This document shows positions 34,399 through 43,923 of a stretch of DNA of 64,000 bases, piece after piece; the first letter of the stretch is position 1; every line of letters begins with the position of its first letter. The notes beneath the pieces were generated by a model that saw only the letters and a list, made by a program, of their open reading frames with translations, was not told where the DNA came from and did not search any database. The DNA is from W0P28-013 sp964570565 (GTDB lineage Bacteria; Bacteroidota; Bacteroidia; Bacteroidales; Paludibacteraceae), in the NCBI GenBank assembly GCA_964570565.1, contig CAZMYT010000005.1, positions 1-64,000 on the forward strand, given 5' to 3'. A program made the position numbers and the translations under genes.

Positions 34399-36399
34399 AT
34401 GGACACACTTAAAATTGTGAAGAATGATCCTTTCTTGGAACCGTATGCCGAAGCATTACAAGGTCGCCACGATTATGCTATTCGTAAGGAAAAGGAACTA
34501 TTAGGTTCTGAAAATCAATCTCTTTCGGATTTTGCGTCAGGTTATCTTTATTTTGGACTCCATAAAATTAAACGTAGTTGGTATTTACGTGAATGGGCTC
34601 CTAATGCGACAGCTATCTATGTGTTAGGCACTTTTAATGATTGGAAGAAAGACGAAAATTACCGACTTTATCCGTTGGAAAATGGAATTTGGGAAGGAAA
34701 ATTCTCCGAAAAATCGATGCAACACGGTGATTTGTTCAAACTATTGATTGAATGGAACGGTGGTTTTGGTGAACGTATTCCAGCTTGGACGCGCCGTGTG
34801 GTACAGGATGAGGTGACTAAGATATTTTCCGCTCAGGTTTGGATGCCCGAAGAAGAGTTTAAATTTAAGGTGAAAAAATTTAAGCCACAAACTACTCCAC
34901 TTTTGATTTATGAATGCCATATAGGAATGGCTACCGAACAGGAAAAAGTAGGTACATATAATGAATTTCGGGAAAATATATTACCACGAATCGTTGCCGA
35001 TGGCTACAACTGTATTCAAATTATGGCTGTACAAGAGCATCCATATTATGGCTCATTTGGATACCACGTGTCAAGCTTTTTTGCGGCTTCATCGCGTTTC
35101 GGGACACCCGAAGAACTAAAGCAATTAATCGACGAAGCTCACCAACATGGGATCTCGGTTATTATGGACATAGTTCATTCTCACGCAGTTAAAAACGAAA
35201 TAGAAGGACTTGGCCGATTTGACGGTACGCCATATCAGTATTTCCATGGTGGCGATCGTCGCGAACATCCAGCATGGGATTCACTTTGTTTTAATTACAA
35301 CAAAAACGAAGTGTTACACTTTTTGCTCTCAAATTGCAAATTTTGGTTGGAAGAATATAAGTTTGATGGTTTTCGCTTCGATGGTGTCACTTCTATGCTC
35401 TATCGTAACCATGGTTTAGGGCAAAATTTCACGAATTATGCCGATTATTATAACATGAATCAAGATGGTGACGCTCTCTGCTATTTGACATTGGCCAATA
35501 AATTAATTCACGAAATTAATCCGAATGCTATCACTATTGCTGAGGAAATGAGCGGTTTACCCGAATTAGTAGCTCCATTTGAAGATGGCGGTATGGGATT
35601 CGATTATAGGATGGCCATGGGATTACCCGATTTTTGGATTAAATATATTAAGGAAGTAAAAGATGAAGATTGGAAAGCTGGCCATATTTATTGGGAAATG
35701 ACAAACCGTCGTATAGGTGAAAAGACCATCAGTTATGCCGAAAGTCATGATCAAGCGCTTGTTGGTGATAAAACTATTATTTTCCGATTGATTGATGCCG
35801 ATATGTATTGGCATATGCAAAAAGGTGATGAAAGCTTATTGGTGAACCGTGGTATAGCCTTGCATAAAATGATTCGATTAATAACTGCAACTACTATTAA
35901 TGGTGGTTATCTGAATTTCATGGGTAATGAATTTGGACATCCTGAATGGATTGATTTTCCTCGTGAAGGTAATGGATGGTCATATAAATATGCTCGCCGT
36001 CAATGGAGTTTAGCCGATAATCCACACTATTTATATCATGATTTGGGTGAATTTGATAAAGCCATGCTTGATTTGTTGAAATCAGATAAAAAATTTAATG
36101 AAACCTCTATCGAAAAGGTATGGGATAACGAAGGCGATCAGGTGGTGGCATATAAACGTAAAGACTTGTTGTTTGTCTTTAATTTTAATGGACAAAAATC
36201 ATTTACTGATTACGGATTTTTAGTGAAAAAAGGGGCTTATGAAGTTGTTCTTGATACAGACGATCGTCGTTTTGGTGGTTTTGGATTTAGTGATGACACG
36301 GTGGTGCATTTAACTTTACCTAGTCATCTCAAAAATAAACAATGGCTAAAATTGTATATTCCAAGTCGTTCAGCATTGGTTTTGCGACATAAAGAATAA
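34399..36399 (+). CDS. glgB: 1,4-alpha-glucan branching enzyme GlgB
   Basis: Creates alpha-1,6 branches in glycogen, cytoplasmic. 666 residues: CBM48 at ~60-150 (LREWAPNATAIYVLGTFNDW), then the GH13 barrel with nucleophile D328 (FDGFRFDGV), acid/base E382 (TIAEEMSG) and transition-state Asp D451 (YAESHDQALVG). The sequence follows the eukaryote-like branching-enzyme type common in Bacteroidota. Last gene of the group; a strong terminator follows. Other glycogen genes are not in the window. Confidence 0.95.
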   Translation: MDTLKIVKNDPFLEPYAEALQGRHDYAIRKEKELLGSENQSLSDFASGYLYFGLHKIKRSWYLREWAPNATAIYVLGTFNDWKKDENYRLYPLENGIWEGKFSEKSMQHGDLFKLLIEWNGGFGERIPAWTRRVVQDEVTKIFSAQVWMPEEEFKFKVKKFKPQTTPLLIYECHIGMATEQEKVGTYNEFRENILPRIVADGYNCIQIMAVQEHPYYGSFGYHVSSFFAASSRFGTPEELKQLIDEAHQHGISVIMDIVHSHAVKNEIEGLGRFDGTPYQYFHGGDRREHPAWDSLCFNYNKNEVLHFLLSNCKFWLEEYKFDGFRFDGVTSMLYRNHGLGQNFTNYADYYNMNQDGDALCYLTLANKLIHEINPNAITIAEEMSGLPELVAPFEDGGMGFDYRMAMGLPDFWIKYIKEVKDEDWKAGHIYWEMTNRRIGEKTISYAESHDQALVGDKTIIFRLIDADMYWHMQKGDESLLVNRGIALHKMIRLITATTINGGYLNFMGNEFGHPEWIDFPREGNGWSYKYARRQWSLADNPHYLYHDLGEFDKAMLDLLKSDKKFNETSIEKVWDNEGDQVVAYKRKDLLFVFNFNGQKSFTDYGFLVKKGAYEVVLDTDDRRFGGFGFSDDTVVHLTLPSHLKNKQWLKLYIPSRSALVLRHKE

Positions 36400-36413
36400 C
36401 TTATTCTGGTATG

Positions 36414-36453
36414 ATAAAAGCGGGGCTGTAAATTGTTACAACCCCGCTTTTAT
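36414..36453. terminator. Bidirectional terminator between glgB and rho
   Basis: ATAAAAGCGGGG / CCCCGCTTTTAT outer stem (12 bp) plus an inner TGTAA/TTACA stem, serving both convergent genes. Confidence 0.9.
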
Positions 36454-36483
36454 TTATGTTAGAAATTCAGTATCTAATTTTCT

Positions 36484-38211
36484 TTAATCGTTCATCGACA
36501 CTAGAAATTCTTCGTTGTTTTCAGTTCTTTCTAATCGCTCTTTCATAAATTCCATAGCTTCTACTGAATTCATATCCGATAAGTAGCGACGTAAAACCCA
36601 CATTCGATTGATTGTATCTTGATTAAGTAATAAATCATCGCGACGTGTGCTCGAAGCCATGATATCTACAGCTGGGAAAATGCGTCTATTCGACAATTTA
36701 CGGTCGAGTTGTAATTCCATATTACCTGTACCTTTGAATTCTTCAAAGATAACATCGTCCATTTTGGAACCAGTATCGGTTAATGCGGTTGCTATAATGG
36801 TAAGAGAACCACCATTTTCAATATTACGAGCGGCGCCAAAGAAACGTTTTGGTTTGTGGAGAGCATTCGCATCAACACCACCTGATAAAATTTTGCCAGA
36901 TGCCGGTTGAGCCGTGTTGTACGCGCGCGCTAAACGTGTGATAGAATCTAGCAAAATAACTACGTCGTGGCCACATTCTACAAGGCGTTTAGCTTTCTCG
37001 TGAACAATGCTAGCGACTTTTACGTGACGTTCGGCAGGTTCGTCGAATGTAGATGAAATTACTTCTGCTTTTACACTACGTGCCATGTCGGTTACCTCTT
37101 CAGGGCGTTCGTCTATAAGCAAAATAATCATGTAAACTTCAGGATTATTAGCCAAAATAGCATTAGCTATATCTTTCAATAATACGGTTTTACCAGTCTT
37201 AGGTTGAGCTACAATTAGTCCACGCTGCCCTTTCCCAATGGGAGCAAACAAATCAAGTACTCTAACCGATAATGAATCGTTTTTACCTGTTGTAAGCGTA
37301 AATTTTTCTTCTGGAAATAAAGGTGTTAAGTGTTCAAATGGAACACGGTCACGTACCAATTCAGGAGCAAATCCGTTGATTTTGGTAACACGTACGAGTG
37401 GAAAATATTTTTCACCTTCTTTAGGAGGACGAATAGGTCCTTCTACTGTATCGCCAGTTTTTAAACCAAATAGTTTAATTTGCGATTGTGATACATAAAT
37501 ATCATCAGGTGATGACAAGTAATTATAGTCCGCTGAACGTAAAAAACCATAGCCATCAGGCATCATTTCGAGTGTACCAGTACCTATGAGAATATCCTCA
37601 AATTCATACGGTTTTTCATTGTCTTCTAACGCACTATTCTTGCCGTTTGAATTGAATTTTTGTTTGTTATTATGTTGTTGTTTTTCTGGCTGTTTAGTAG
37701 TTAATTCTTGAACTTCTACTTTAGGTTCAATAGTAACCACTTCTGCCACTTTTTCTACAGGAGTTTCAGGTGTGGGAAAAACCATTTTTTTCACCACAAG
37801 TGGTTCTTTTTTCTGAGGTGTCTCAGCAGTTGGCTGTGGAGTTGGTTTATTATTTGGTGCAGGTTTTTTCTTTGGTTCATTTTGATGAACTTTTACAGGC
37901 TTTGCAACAGGAGGATTAGTCACAGTTGATTCTGTTTTTTTCACCTTAGGTTGTTCTGTGTCACTCTTTGTGACAGGAGCTACCGATTTTCCCTCTGAAA
38001 AGACGGGTTTGGGAGCAATTCGTTGTCTTTTTCTTGGCTGAAAATCAGGTTCATCCTTTTTTTCTGATGCTTTTGTAATAGCTTGTTGATCGAGAATGGC
38101 ATATACCAAAGCATCGGATTCTAAACCGTCAGCTTTTTTTACGCCCATCTCTTTTGCAATCGCCACTAAGTCGGCTTGCGATTTTTCTCTTAATTGTAAG
38201 ATGTTGTACAT
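36484..38211 (-). CDS. rho: Transcription termination factor Rho with large N-terminal insertion
   Basis: Hexameric RNA-dependent ATPase that ends transcription. 575 residues versus ~420 in E. coli. A Rho_N helical start (YNILQLREKSQADLVAIAKE) is separated from the RNA-binding cold-shock domain (from ~210, GTLEMMPDGYGFLRSADYN) by ~150 residues rich in Lys, Pro, Thr and Glu (low complexity). The ATPase core has Walker A VAQPKTGKT (~residue 335), DERPEEVTDM, LLDSITRLARAYN and the C-terminal QLDRKLSNRRIFPAVD. The insertion is typical of the phylum. Transcription likely begins ~130 bases upstream, leaving a leader long enough for Rho autoregulation. Confidence 0.95.
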   Translation of the reverse strand: MYNILQLREKSQADLVAIAKEMGVKKADGLESDALVYAILDQQAITKASEKKDEPDFQPRKRQRIAPKPVFSEGKSVAPVTKSDTEQPKVKKTESTVTNPPVAKPVKVHQNEPKKKPAPNNKPTPQPTAETPQKKEPLVVKKMVFPTPETPVEKVAEVVTIEPKVEVQELTTKQPEKQQHNNKQKFNSNGKNSALEDNEKPYEFEDILIGTGTLEMMPDGYGFLRSADYNYLSSPDDIYVSQSQIKLFGLKTGDTVEGPIRPPKEGEKYFPLVRVTKINGFAPELVRDRVPFEHLTPLFPEEKFTLTTGKNDSLSVRVLDLFAPIGKGQRGLIVAQPKTGKTVLLKDIANAILANNPEVYMIILLIDERPEEVTDMARSVKAEVISSTFDEPAERHVKVASIVHEKAKRLVECGHDVVILLDSITRLARAYNTAQPASGKILSGGVDANALHKPKRFFGAARNIENGGSLTIIATALTDTGSKMDDVIFEEFKGTGNMELQLDRKLSNRRIFPAVDIMASSTRRDDLLLNQDTINRMWVLRRYLSDMNSVEAMEFMKERLERTENNEEFLVSMND

Positions 38212-38351
38212 GAAGTAATTATGGATAATTAATAAGTCCGAGAAGATACACGGCTACGAACAAAATCAGCTGATGGCTGGTAGTATGTAGCGTGATAAAA
38301 ATATGGTGTTTATGAAAAAAGGAAAGAGAATATCTTTCTATGTTGATAGCA

Positions 38352-38359
38352 CAAAGGTA
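38352..38359 (-). promoter_or_regulatory. -7 box for rho
   Basis: Minus-strand TACCTTTG, about 140 bases before the rho ATG. Confidence 0.55.
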
Positions 38360-38544
38360 AGTATTTTTTTTTATACATAATCATTTCGTGCTTATTTTTT
38401 TTAATTTTTATATCATCCTTTCATTTTGTTGATAACTTGTTATTTGAAACTATAAATGTTAAATTTATTTATCGTAAATTTGTAGATGCATTGTACCCTT
38501 TTTACAAAGAACGTGTTCTTTGGGGCGGGTTATGGGTCATATTT

Positions 38545-38590
38545 ATTGCGAATGATAAAACATAATATATTTGCAAAATACATTCGCAAT
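38545..38590 (+). promoter_or_regulatory. GT2 gene promoter bracketed by a 10-bp inverted repeat
   Basis: ATTGCGAATG (38545-38554) and CATTCGCAAT (38581-38590) are exact reverse complements. Midway lies the -7 box TATATTTG (38566-38573), with TTG at 38546-38548 as -33. Looks like a regulated promoter. Confidence 0.55.
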
Positions 38591-38647
38591 TATTAACTAT
38601 TTTAATATTAACAGGTTATAAAATATTTGGTCACCAGCCTATTTTCT

Positions 38648-39808
38648 ATGAATTTATTTGACTATTTCTTGCAAATTACGCTCGCCGAAGCGGTTTTATT
38701 CGGTGTTTTTATGGTTGCTTTGGTTGTTCAAGTGTACATGTATCTACATTTTTACACAGGTGTAATTCGTCATAAAAAACGCGTAAAAAAACAACATATT
38801 CCGACTAATAACGAACAACCTCCTGTATCTGTCATTATTTGTGCTAAGAATGAATCAGATAATTTGGCTGCGTTTTTACCCTTAGTACTTGAACAAGATT
38901 ATCCTCAATACGAAGTGATTGTGGTAAATGATGGCTCTACGGATGAAACAGAACTATTGCTCAAAGATTTAAAAGAACGTTATCCTCAACTTTACTATAC
39001 ATATGTGCCAGAACAGACTCAAATAATTAGTCGTAAGAAATTGGCATTAACCATAGGTATTAAAGCCGCCAAACATGAGTTATTGCTGTTTACTGATGCT
39101 GATTGTCGTCCTCGATCTTCGTTTTGGATTACAGAGATGGTGCGTCGATTTACACCTAATACAGAATTTGTCTTAGGTTATGGTGCTTATTTGCCTCAAA
39201 AAGGGCTATTAAGTCATCTTATCTCTTACGATACGTTATTTATTGCTATGCAATATATGGGATTTGCGTTTCGTGGTAAACCTTATATGGGAATTGGACG
39301 TAACTTGGCCTATAGAAAAGAAACTTTCTTTAGTCATAAAGGATTTGCTGGTACACTTCATATTGCTTCGGGTGACGATGATTTATTAGTTAATATGGCT
39401 GCTACAGCAACTAATACAGCTATTGTTTCGGTGGCTGAAGGTGTTACACAATCAATTCCTAAAACCACATTTTCCGATTGGTATCATCAGAAAGAGCGCC
39501 ATTTGACCACTGCACCAATGTACAACTCCCAAAGTAAGTTAATGGTGGGTATTGAGCCCCTATCGCGTGGCTTATTCTACTTATCGCTGGTAGCACTTAT
39601 TGTCTTTTTGAATCCACTGATGCTCGTAACTGTAGGCAGTTTATTTTTGCTGCGTTATATACTGCAATTAGTCATTATAAATAAAACAGCATCACAGTTG
39701 AAAGAACGTTCTTTTTATAGTACAATTCTTATTTTCGATATCATTTTACCTCTTATTACCCTCTTTTTGATGATTTTTGGGCGAAAAAAATCGTTTTCGT
39801 GGAAATAA
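38648..39808 (+). CDS. Membrane glycosyltransferase family 2
   Basis: About 386 residues from the ATG at 38648; an in-frame TTG at 38627 is the only earlier option. One N-terminal membrane helix (AEAVLFGVFMVALVVQVYMY), then a GT2 domain: VSVIICAKNESDNL, VIVVNDGSTDET, the metal-binding LLFTDADCRP, ASGDDDLLV and a QKERH motif in place of QxxRW. Two or three C-terminal helices. Probably makes a cell-surface glycan or glycolipid. The product is unknown. Monocistronic, with a possibly regulated promoter. Confidence 0.85.
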   Translation: MNLFDYFLQITLAEAVLFGVFMVALVVQVYMYLHFYTGVIRHKKRVKKQHIPTNNEQPPVSVIICAKNESDNLAAFLPLVLEQDYPQYEVIVVNDGSTDETELLLKDLKERYPQLYYTYVPEQTQIISRKKLALTIGIKAAKHELLLFTDADCRPRSSFWITEMVRRFTPNTEFVLGYGAYLPQKGLLSHLISYDTLFIAMQYMGFAFRGKPYMGIGRNLAYRKETFFSHKGFAGTLHIASGDDDLLVNMAATATNTAIVSVAEGVTQSIPKTTFSDWYHQKERHLTTAPMYNSQSKLMVGIEPLSRGLFYLSLVALIVFLNPLMLVTVGSLFLLRYILQLVIINKTASQLKERSFYSTILIFDIILPLITLFLMIFGRKKSFSWK

Positions 39809-39833
39809 ATTTGATGGGGAAGATAAAAAACAC

Positions 39834-39841
39834 TACATTTG
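39834..39841 (+). promoter_or_regulatory. -7 box for the DUF349 gene
   Basis: TACATTTG about 60 bases before the ATG at 39902. Confidence 0.5.
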
Positions 39842-39860
39842 CTCGATTTTTATATAAAAA

Positions 39861-39875
39861 GCCCTATTTAAGGGC
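39861..39875. repeat. Small hairpin in the DUF349 gene leader
   Basis: GCCCT-ATTTA-AGGGC lies between the promoter and the ATG. On the minus strand it is followed by a T run and could terminate antisense transcription. Confidence 0.5.
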
Positions 39876-39901
39876 ACGATAAACTCTTTTGAGACAATAT
39901 T

Positions 39902-41656
39902 ATGGAAAAGCCAGAAAACATGGAATCTAGCCAACCGATGGCAAGCAAGGTTGAAAAACTTATCGGTGTTGTAGAAGCTATTGCTGTTCGTAACAATGAA
40001 TTTTACGCATTATCTCGTGAAGAGATGGTTGATAAAATGCGTGAGTTATTAAAGGTTAAACCTATTTCTAGCGTCAAAGAGTCTATCGAGAATCTCAAAC
40101 AAGCTTTTTATAAACACCTAAAAGCAGAGCTCGAAAATCAATTGGCAACCGATCTTTTGGATGATTCGGAGCATGTTGCAGAGCCTGTACAAGATCCTTT
40201 AGAAACTACTTTTAAAACTCTTTTAGCCAAATACAAAGAACTTAAAGCCAGTGAAAACGCTTTGTTAGACGCTGTGAAAGAAAAAAATCTCCAAGAGAAA
40301 AAACGTATTCTGGCAGAATTAGAAGCACTTACAGCCTCTTCAGATGATTTATCGGCTACCATTCCAGCTTTCCGTAAATTACAACAAGATTGGAAAGCAA
40401 TCGGACAAATTCCAGCTACTGCGGTTAATGGTATTTGGAAGGCTTATAGTCAGTATCAAGAAAAATTTTACGATCTTATCAAAATCAATAATGATTTGCG
40501 TGAGTACGACTTCAAGAAAAACTTGGAGTTGAAAACTGCTTTGTGCGAAACCGCAGAGCGTTTATCTAACGAAACTGATCCAGTTGAAGCATTCAAGCAA
40601 TTACAAAAATTACACGATGATTGGCGTGAAATTGGTCCTGTGGCTCGTGAATTCCGCGAAGACATTTGGAACCGATTTAAAAATGCCTCTACTGTGATTA
40701 ATAAACAGCATCAAGCTTATTTTGAAAGCATAAAAGAGGTAGAAGAGAAATTTATTAACGAAAAAATGGCTATTTGTGAACAAGTTGAGGCTATTGACTA
40801 CGCCGCTCTTAAAAGCCATAAGCAATGGGAAAATAAGACTCAAGAAATTCTCGAGTTACAGGAAAAATGGAAACATATTGGCGGGGTACCCTCTTCTAAA
40901 ATGTCCATGAAAGCCTTTAAACGTTTCCGTTCTGCTTGCGATAAATTCTTTAAACATAAAAAGGCGTTTTTTAAAACTATCAAAAGTGAGTTTGTTCAGA
41001 ACTTGGAAGCCAAAAAAGCTTTATGTGTTCAAGCTGAAGCACTTAAAGATAGTACCGATTGGAAAGAAACGGCCGAAAAATTGGTTCAAATACAAAAAGA
41101 ATGGAAAACCATTGGTCCAACTAATAAAAAGCAGTCCGATGCTGTATGGCAACGTTTTGTAGCCGCTTGTGATTATTTCTTTGAACAGAAGAATTTGAAC
41201 TTTACAGATAAAAAATCCGAAGAATTAACCAATTTAAAGGCTAAGAAAGCTGTTATAGAGCAAATTAATGCGTTTCAAGCAACAGGTAATGCTTCTGACG
41301 ATATGGTAGCTCTGAAAGCTTTAGTTGAAGCATATAATAAAATAGGATTTGTTCCTTTCCGCGATAAAGATAAGTTGTATAAAGCCTTTAAAGCTGCAAC
41401 CGATAAGCAATTTGATGCATTACGTGGAAGTCGTTCTTCATTCACTCCTCATAAACCGTCGACAGACAGAATGAAACTAATGAAGGAATATGATAAATTA
41501 AAAGCTGAAATAGCCACTTACGAAAATAATATCGGATTCTTTTCTACTTCTAAAAAGGCTAATTCATTAGTTGAAGAAATGAACAAAAAAATCGATTTGC
41601 TCAAACACAAACTCACTGAGATTGTAACAAAAATTGATGCAATAGATCAACAATAA
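39902..41656 (+). CDS. DUF349 repeat protein
   Basis: 584 residues, nearly all alpha-helical and highly charged, with about five DUF349 repeats (~75 residues each). Each is marked by a WK.IG..P core: LQQDWKAIGQIPATAVNGIW, LHDDWREIGPVAREFREDIW, LQEKWKHIGGVPSSKM, IQKEWKTIGPTNKKQSDAVW and VEAYNKIGFVPFRDKDKLY. No signal or membrane segment. Function not established; the family is common in Bacteroidota, and some actinobacterial DUF349 proteins have been linked to stress. The C-terminus (last ~70 residues) is a coiled coil. Spt follows 153 bases downstream from its own promoter. Confidence 0.85.
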   Translation: MEKPENMESSQPMASKVEKLIGVVEAIAVRNNEFYALSREEMVDKMRELLKVKPISSVKESIENLKQAFYKHLKAELENQLATDLLDDSEHVAEPVQDPLETTFKTLLAKYKELKASENALLDAVKEKNLQEKKRILAELEALTASSDDLSATIPAFRKLQQDWKAIGQIPATAVNGIWKAYSQYQEKFYDLIKINNDLREYDFKKNLELKTALCETAERLSNETDPVEAFKQLQKLHDDWREIGPVAREFREDIWNRFKNASTVINKQHQAYFESIKEVEEKFINEKMAICEQVEAIDYAALKSHKQWENKTQEILELQEKWKHIGGVPSSKMSMKAFKRFRSACDKFFKHKKAFFKTIKSEFVQNLEAKKALCVQAEALKDSTDWKETAEKLVQIQKEWKTIGPTNKKQSDAVWQRFVAACDYFFEQKNLNFTDKKSEELTNLKAKKAVIEQINAFQATGNASDDMVALKALVEAYNKIGFVPFRDKDKLYKAFKAATDKQFDALRGSRSSFTPHKPSTDRMKLMKEYDKLKAEIATYENNIGFFSTSKKANSLVEEMNKKIDLLKHKLTEIVTKIDAIDQQ

Positions 41657-41681
41657 CGACTTGATTTTTAATCAAAAAACT

Positions 41682-41712
41682 CAAATGGCGCAACGAAACA
41701 TTGTGCCATTTG
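41682..41712 (+). terminator. Possible terminator after the DUF349 gene
   Basis: CAAATGGCGCAA / TTGTGCCATTTG pairs over 12 bases with one wobble. The following T run is poor. Confidence 0.5.
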
Positions 41713-41756
41713 TATTAAATAATGTTTAGAATTGTCGTGTAGTAAGATAAAAAAAG

Positions 41757-41764
41757 TATCTTTG
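41757..41764 (+). promoter_or_regulatory. -7 box for spt
   Basis: TATCTTTG 45 bases before the spt ATG. Confidence 0.55.
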
Positions 41765-41809
41765 CACCGCAAATAATATAACAAGAGTATAGAACTTAAA
41801 TCTTTCAAA

Positions 41810-42997
41810 ATGAATTTATTACAAGAGAAATTAGTGAAGTATGATGTACCTCAACAAGCTAAGGCAGCTGGTGTATATCCTTATTTTCGTGCAATTTCAA
41901 GCGAACAGGATTCTGAAGTTATTATTAATGGTAAAAAAGTGTTGATGTTTGGTTCTAATAGCTATTTAGGCTTAACCAATCACCCTAAAATTAAAGAAGC
42001 GGCCATTGAAGCTGTACGTAAATATGGTACAGGTTGCGCGGGTTCTCGTTTTTTAAATGGAACACTCGATATTCATGAAGAATTAGAACATCGTTTAGCT
42101 AAATTTGTAGGTAAAGATGAGGCCATCATTTTTTCAACTGGTTTTCAAGTGAATTTGGGCGTTGTTTCTTGCATTACAGGTAGAGAAGATTATCTTATCT
42201 TAGACGAATGTGATCACGCTTCTATTATAGAAGGACGTCGTTTATCATTCTCTAATATTTTGAAATACAAACATAACGATATGGCATCGTTAGAAAAAGT
42301 ATTAAAAACATGCGCTCCTGATAAAGTGAAATTGATTATTACCGATGGTGTATTTAGTATGGAAGGTGATGTGGCACCATTAAAAGAGATGGTTGCTTTA
42401 GCTAAAAAATACAATGCCAATGTAATGGTTGATGAGGCTCATAGTCTTGGTGTATTTGGAGAACATGGTGAGGGTATTTGCCACGCCTTAGGTGTAACTA
42501 AGGATGTTGATTTAATCATGGGTACCTTTAGTAAATCATTTGCTTCTTTGGGCGGATTTATTGCATGCGATAGCATTACAGCTAATTATTTACGTCATAA
42601 TGCACGTTCATACATATTTAGTGCTAGTGCTACTCCTGCAGCTATTGGTGCTGCTAGTGCTGCTTTAGATATTATGTTGAGCGAACCAGAGCGTATTGCC
42701 CATTTATGGGATTTAACGCATTACGCATTGGATGGTTTCCGTAACTTAGGTTGCGAAATTGGACCAACTACTACTCCAATCATTCCATTGTATATTCGCG
42801 ATAATAATAAAACATTTGCGGTAACTCGTGCTTTGTTGGACGAAGGTATTTTTGTGAATCCAGTTGTTTCTCCAGCTGTAGCACCTCACGATACGTTAAT
42901 TCGTTTTTCGTTGATGGCTTCGCATACAAAAGAACAACTCGATATAGCTTTTGAAAAAATTGGAAAATGTTTCCGCCAATTTGAGATTTTGAAATAA
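41810..42997 (+). CDS. spt: Serine palmitoyltransferase (alpha-oxoamine synthase)
   Basis: Condenses serine with an acyl-CoA to 3-ketosphinganine, the first step of sphingolipid synthesis. 395-residue soluble PLP enzyme: NSYLGLTNHPKIKEAA, GTGCAGSRFLNGTLDIHEEL, DECDHASIIEG, VDEAHSLGVFG, and the PLP lysine K242 in GTFSKSFASLGGF. Length and wording match Bacteroides Spt more closely than KBL or BioF (no biotin or tdh genes nearby). Bacteroidales are known sphingolipid makers. PanB follows 34 bases later and may share the transcript. Confidence 0.88.
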   Translation: MNLLQEKLVKYDVPQQAKAAGVYPYFRAISSEQDSEVIINGKKVLMFGSNSYLGLTNHPKIKEAAIEAVRKYGTGCAGSRFLNGTLDIHEELEHRLAKFVGKDEAIIFSTGFQVNLGVVSCITGREDYLILDECDHASIIEGRRLSFSNILKYKHNDMASLEKVLKTCAPDKVKLIITDGVFSMEGDVAPLKEMVALAKKYNANVMVDEAHSLGVFGEHGEGICHALGVTKDVDLIMGTFSKSFASLGGFIACDSITANYLRHNARSYIFSASATPAAIGAASAALDIMLSEPERIAHLWDLTHYALDGFRNLGCEIGPTTTPIIPLYIRDNNKTFAVTRALLDEGIFVNPVVSPAVAPHDTLIRFSLMASHTKEQLDIAFEKIGKCFRQFEILK

Positions 42998-43031
42998 TTC
43001 TCTCATTTTTGTTTAACCAAACAGTAAAAAA

Positions 43032-43853
43032 ATGTCAGTACATAACCAGGAAGATACCCGTAAAGTAACCACACATCGTCTATTTGAGATGAAACGCCGT
43101 GGTGAAAAAATAAGTATGCTTACGTCGTATGATTATACAATGGCAGGTATAGTTGACCAAGCGGGTGTAGATGTTATTTTGGTTGGAGATTCTGCATCGA
43201 ACGTCATGGCTGGAAACGTAACCACGTTACCCATTACCCTCGATCAGATGATTTATCACGGTAAATCAGTTGCTCGTGCTGTAAAACGTGCACTAGTAGT
43301 GGTCGATATGCCTTTTGGAACTTACCAAAGTGGCGATATTGAAGCTGTTCAGAACGCTATCAAAATAATGAAGATAACGCACGCTGATGCGTTAAAATTG
43401 GAAGGTGGCGTGGAAATTATCGATGCTGTTAAAAAGATTTTAGCGGCAGGTATTCCTATCATGGGACATCTTGGCTTGATGCCACAGTCTATCAATAAGT
43501 ACGGAACCTATAATGTGCGTGCCAAAGATGAAGACGAAGCGGAAAAACTTATCGAAGACGCCAAATTATTAGAAGAAGTAGGATGCTTCGCACTTGTATT
43601 AGAAAAGATTCCTGCTAAATTAGCCGCACGTGTTGCCAAAGAGGTAAGTATTCCAGTTATTGGCATTGGTGCAGGTGGAAACGTTGATGGTCAAGTACTT
43701 GTGTTGCACGATATGTTAGGCATGACACAAGGTTTTTCGCCTCGTTTCTTGCGTCGTTATGCAGATTTGAATGCTGTGATGACAGAAGCTGTTCAACATT
43801 ATGTGAGTGATGTAAAATCGGCTGATTTCCCCAATTCTGAAGAACAATATTAA
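43032..43853 (+). CDS. panB: 3-methyl-2-oxobutanoate hydroxymethyltransferase
   Basis: First step of pantothenate synthesis (ketopantoate formation with methylene-THF). 273 residues: ISMLTSYDYTMAGIVDQAGV, VILVGDSASNVMAGN (metal Asp), VVVDMPFGTYQ, ALKLEGG, GIPIMGHLGLMPQS, IPVIGIGAGGNVDGQVLVLHD. Full length with an additional N-terminal MSVHNQEDTRKVT. 34 bases after spt; ends at a strong bidirectional terminator. Confidence 0.96.
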   Translation: MSVHNQEDTRKVTTHRLFEMKRRGEKISMLTSYDYTMAGIVDQAGVDVILVGDSASNVMAGNVTTLPITLDQMIYHGKSVARAVKRALVVVDMPFGTYQSGDIEAVQNAIKIMKITHADALKLEGGVEIIDAVKKILAAGIPIMGHLGLMPQSINKYGTYNVRAKDEDEAEKLIEDAKLLEEVGCFALVLEKIPAKLAARVAKEVSIPVIGIGAGGNVDGQVLVLHDMLGMTQGFSPRFLRRYADLNAVMTEAVQHYVSDVKSADFPNSEEQY

Positions 43854-43876
43854 CTCACTTTGAAGTAATATTTATA

Positions 43877-43910
43877 AAAAAAGGCGGAAACAATTGTTTC
43901 CGCCTTTTTT
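43877..43910. terminator. Bidirectional terminator between panB and gpx
   Basis: Perfect 17-bp palindrome arms (AAGGCGGAAACAA / TTGTTTCCGCCTT core) with flanking A and T runs. Confidence 0.92.
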
Positions 43911-43923
43911 GTTTTATTCTTAT

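Larger units (their letters stand above)
38212..38647. other. Divergent gene-free region between rho and a GT2 gene
   Basis: 436 bases with no credible ORF. It holds the rho promoter and ~130-base leader (38212-38359), an AT-rich middle, and the promoter/inverted repeat of the GT2 gene (38545-38590). Confidence 0.7.
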
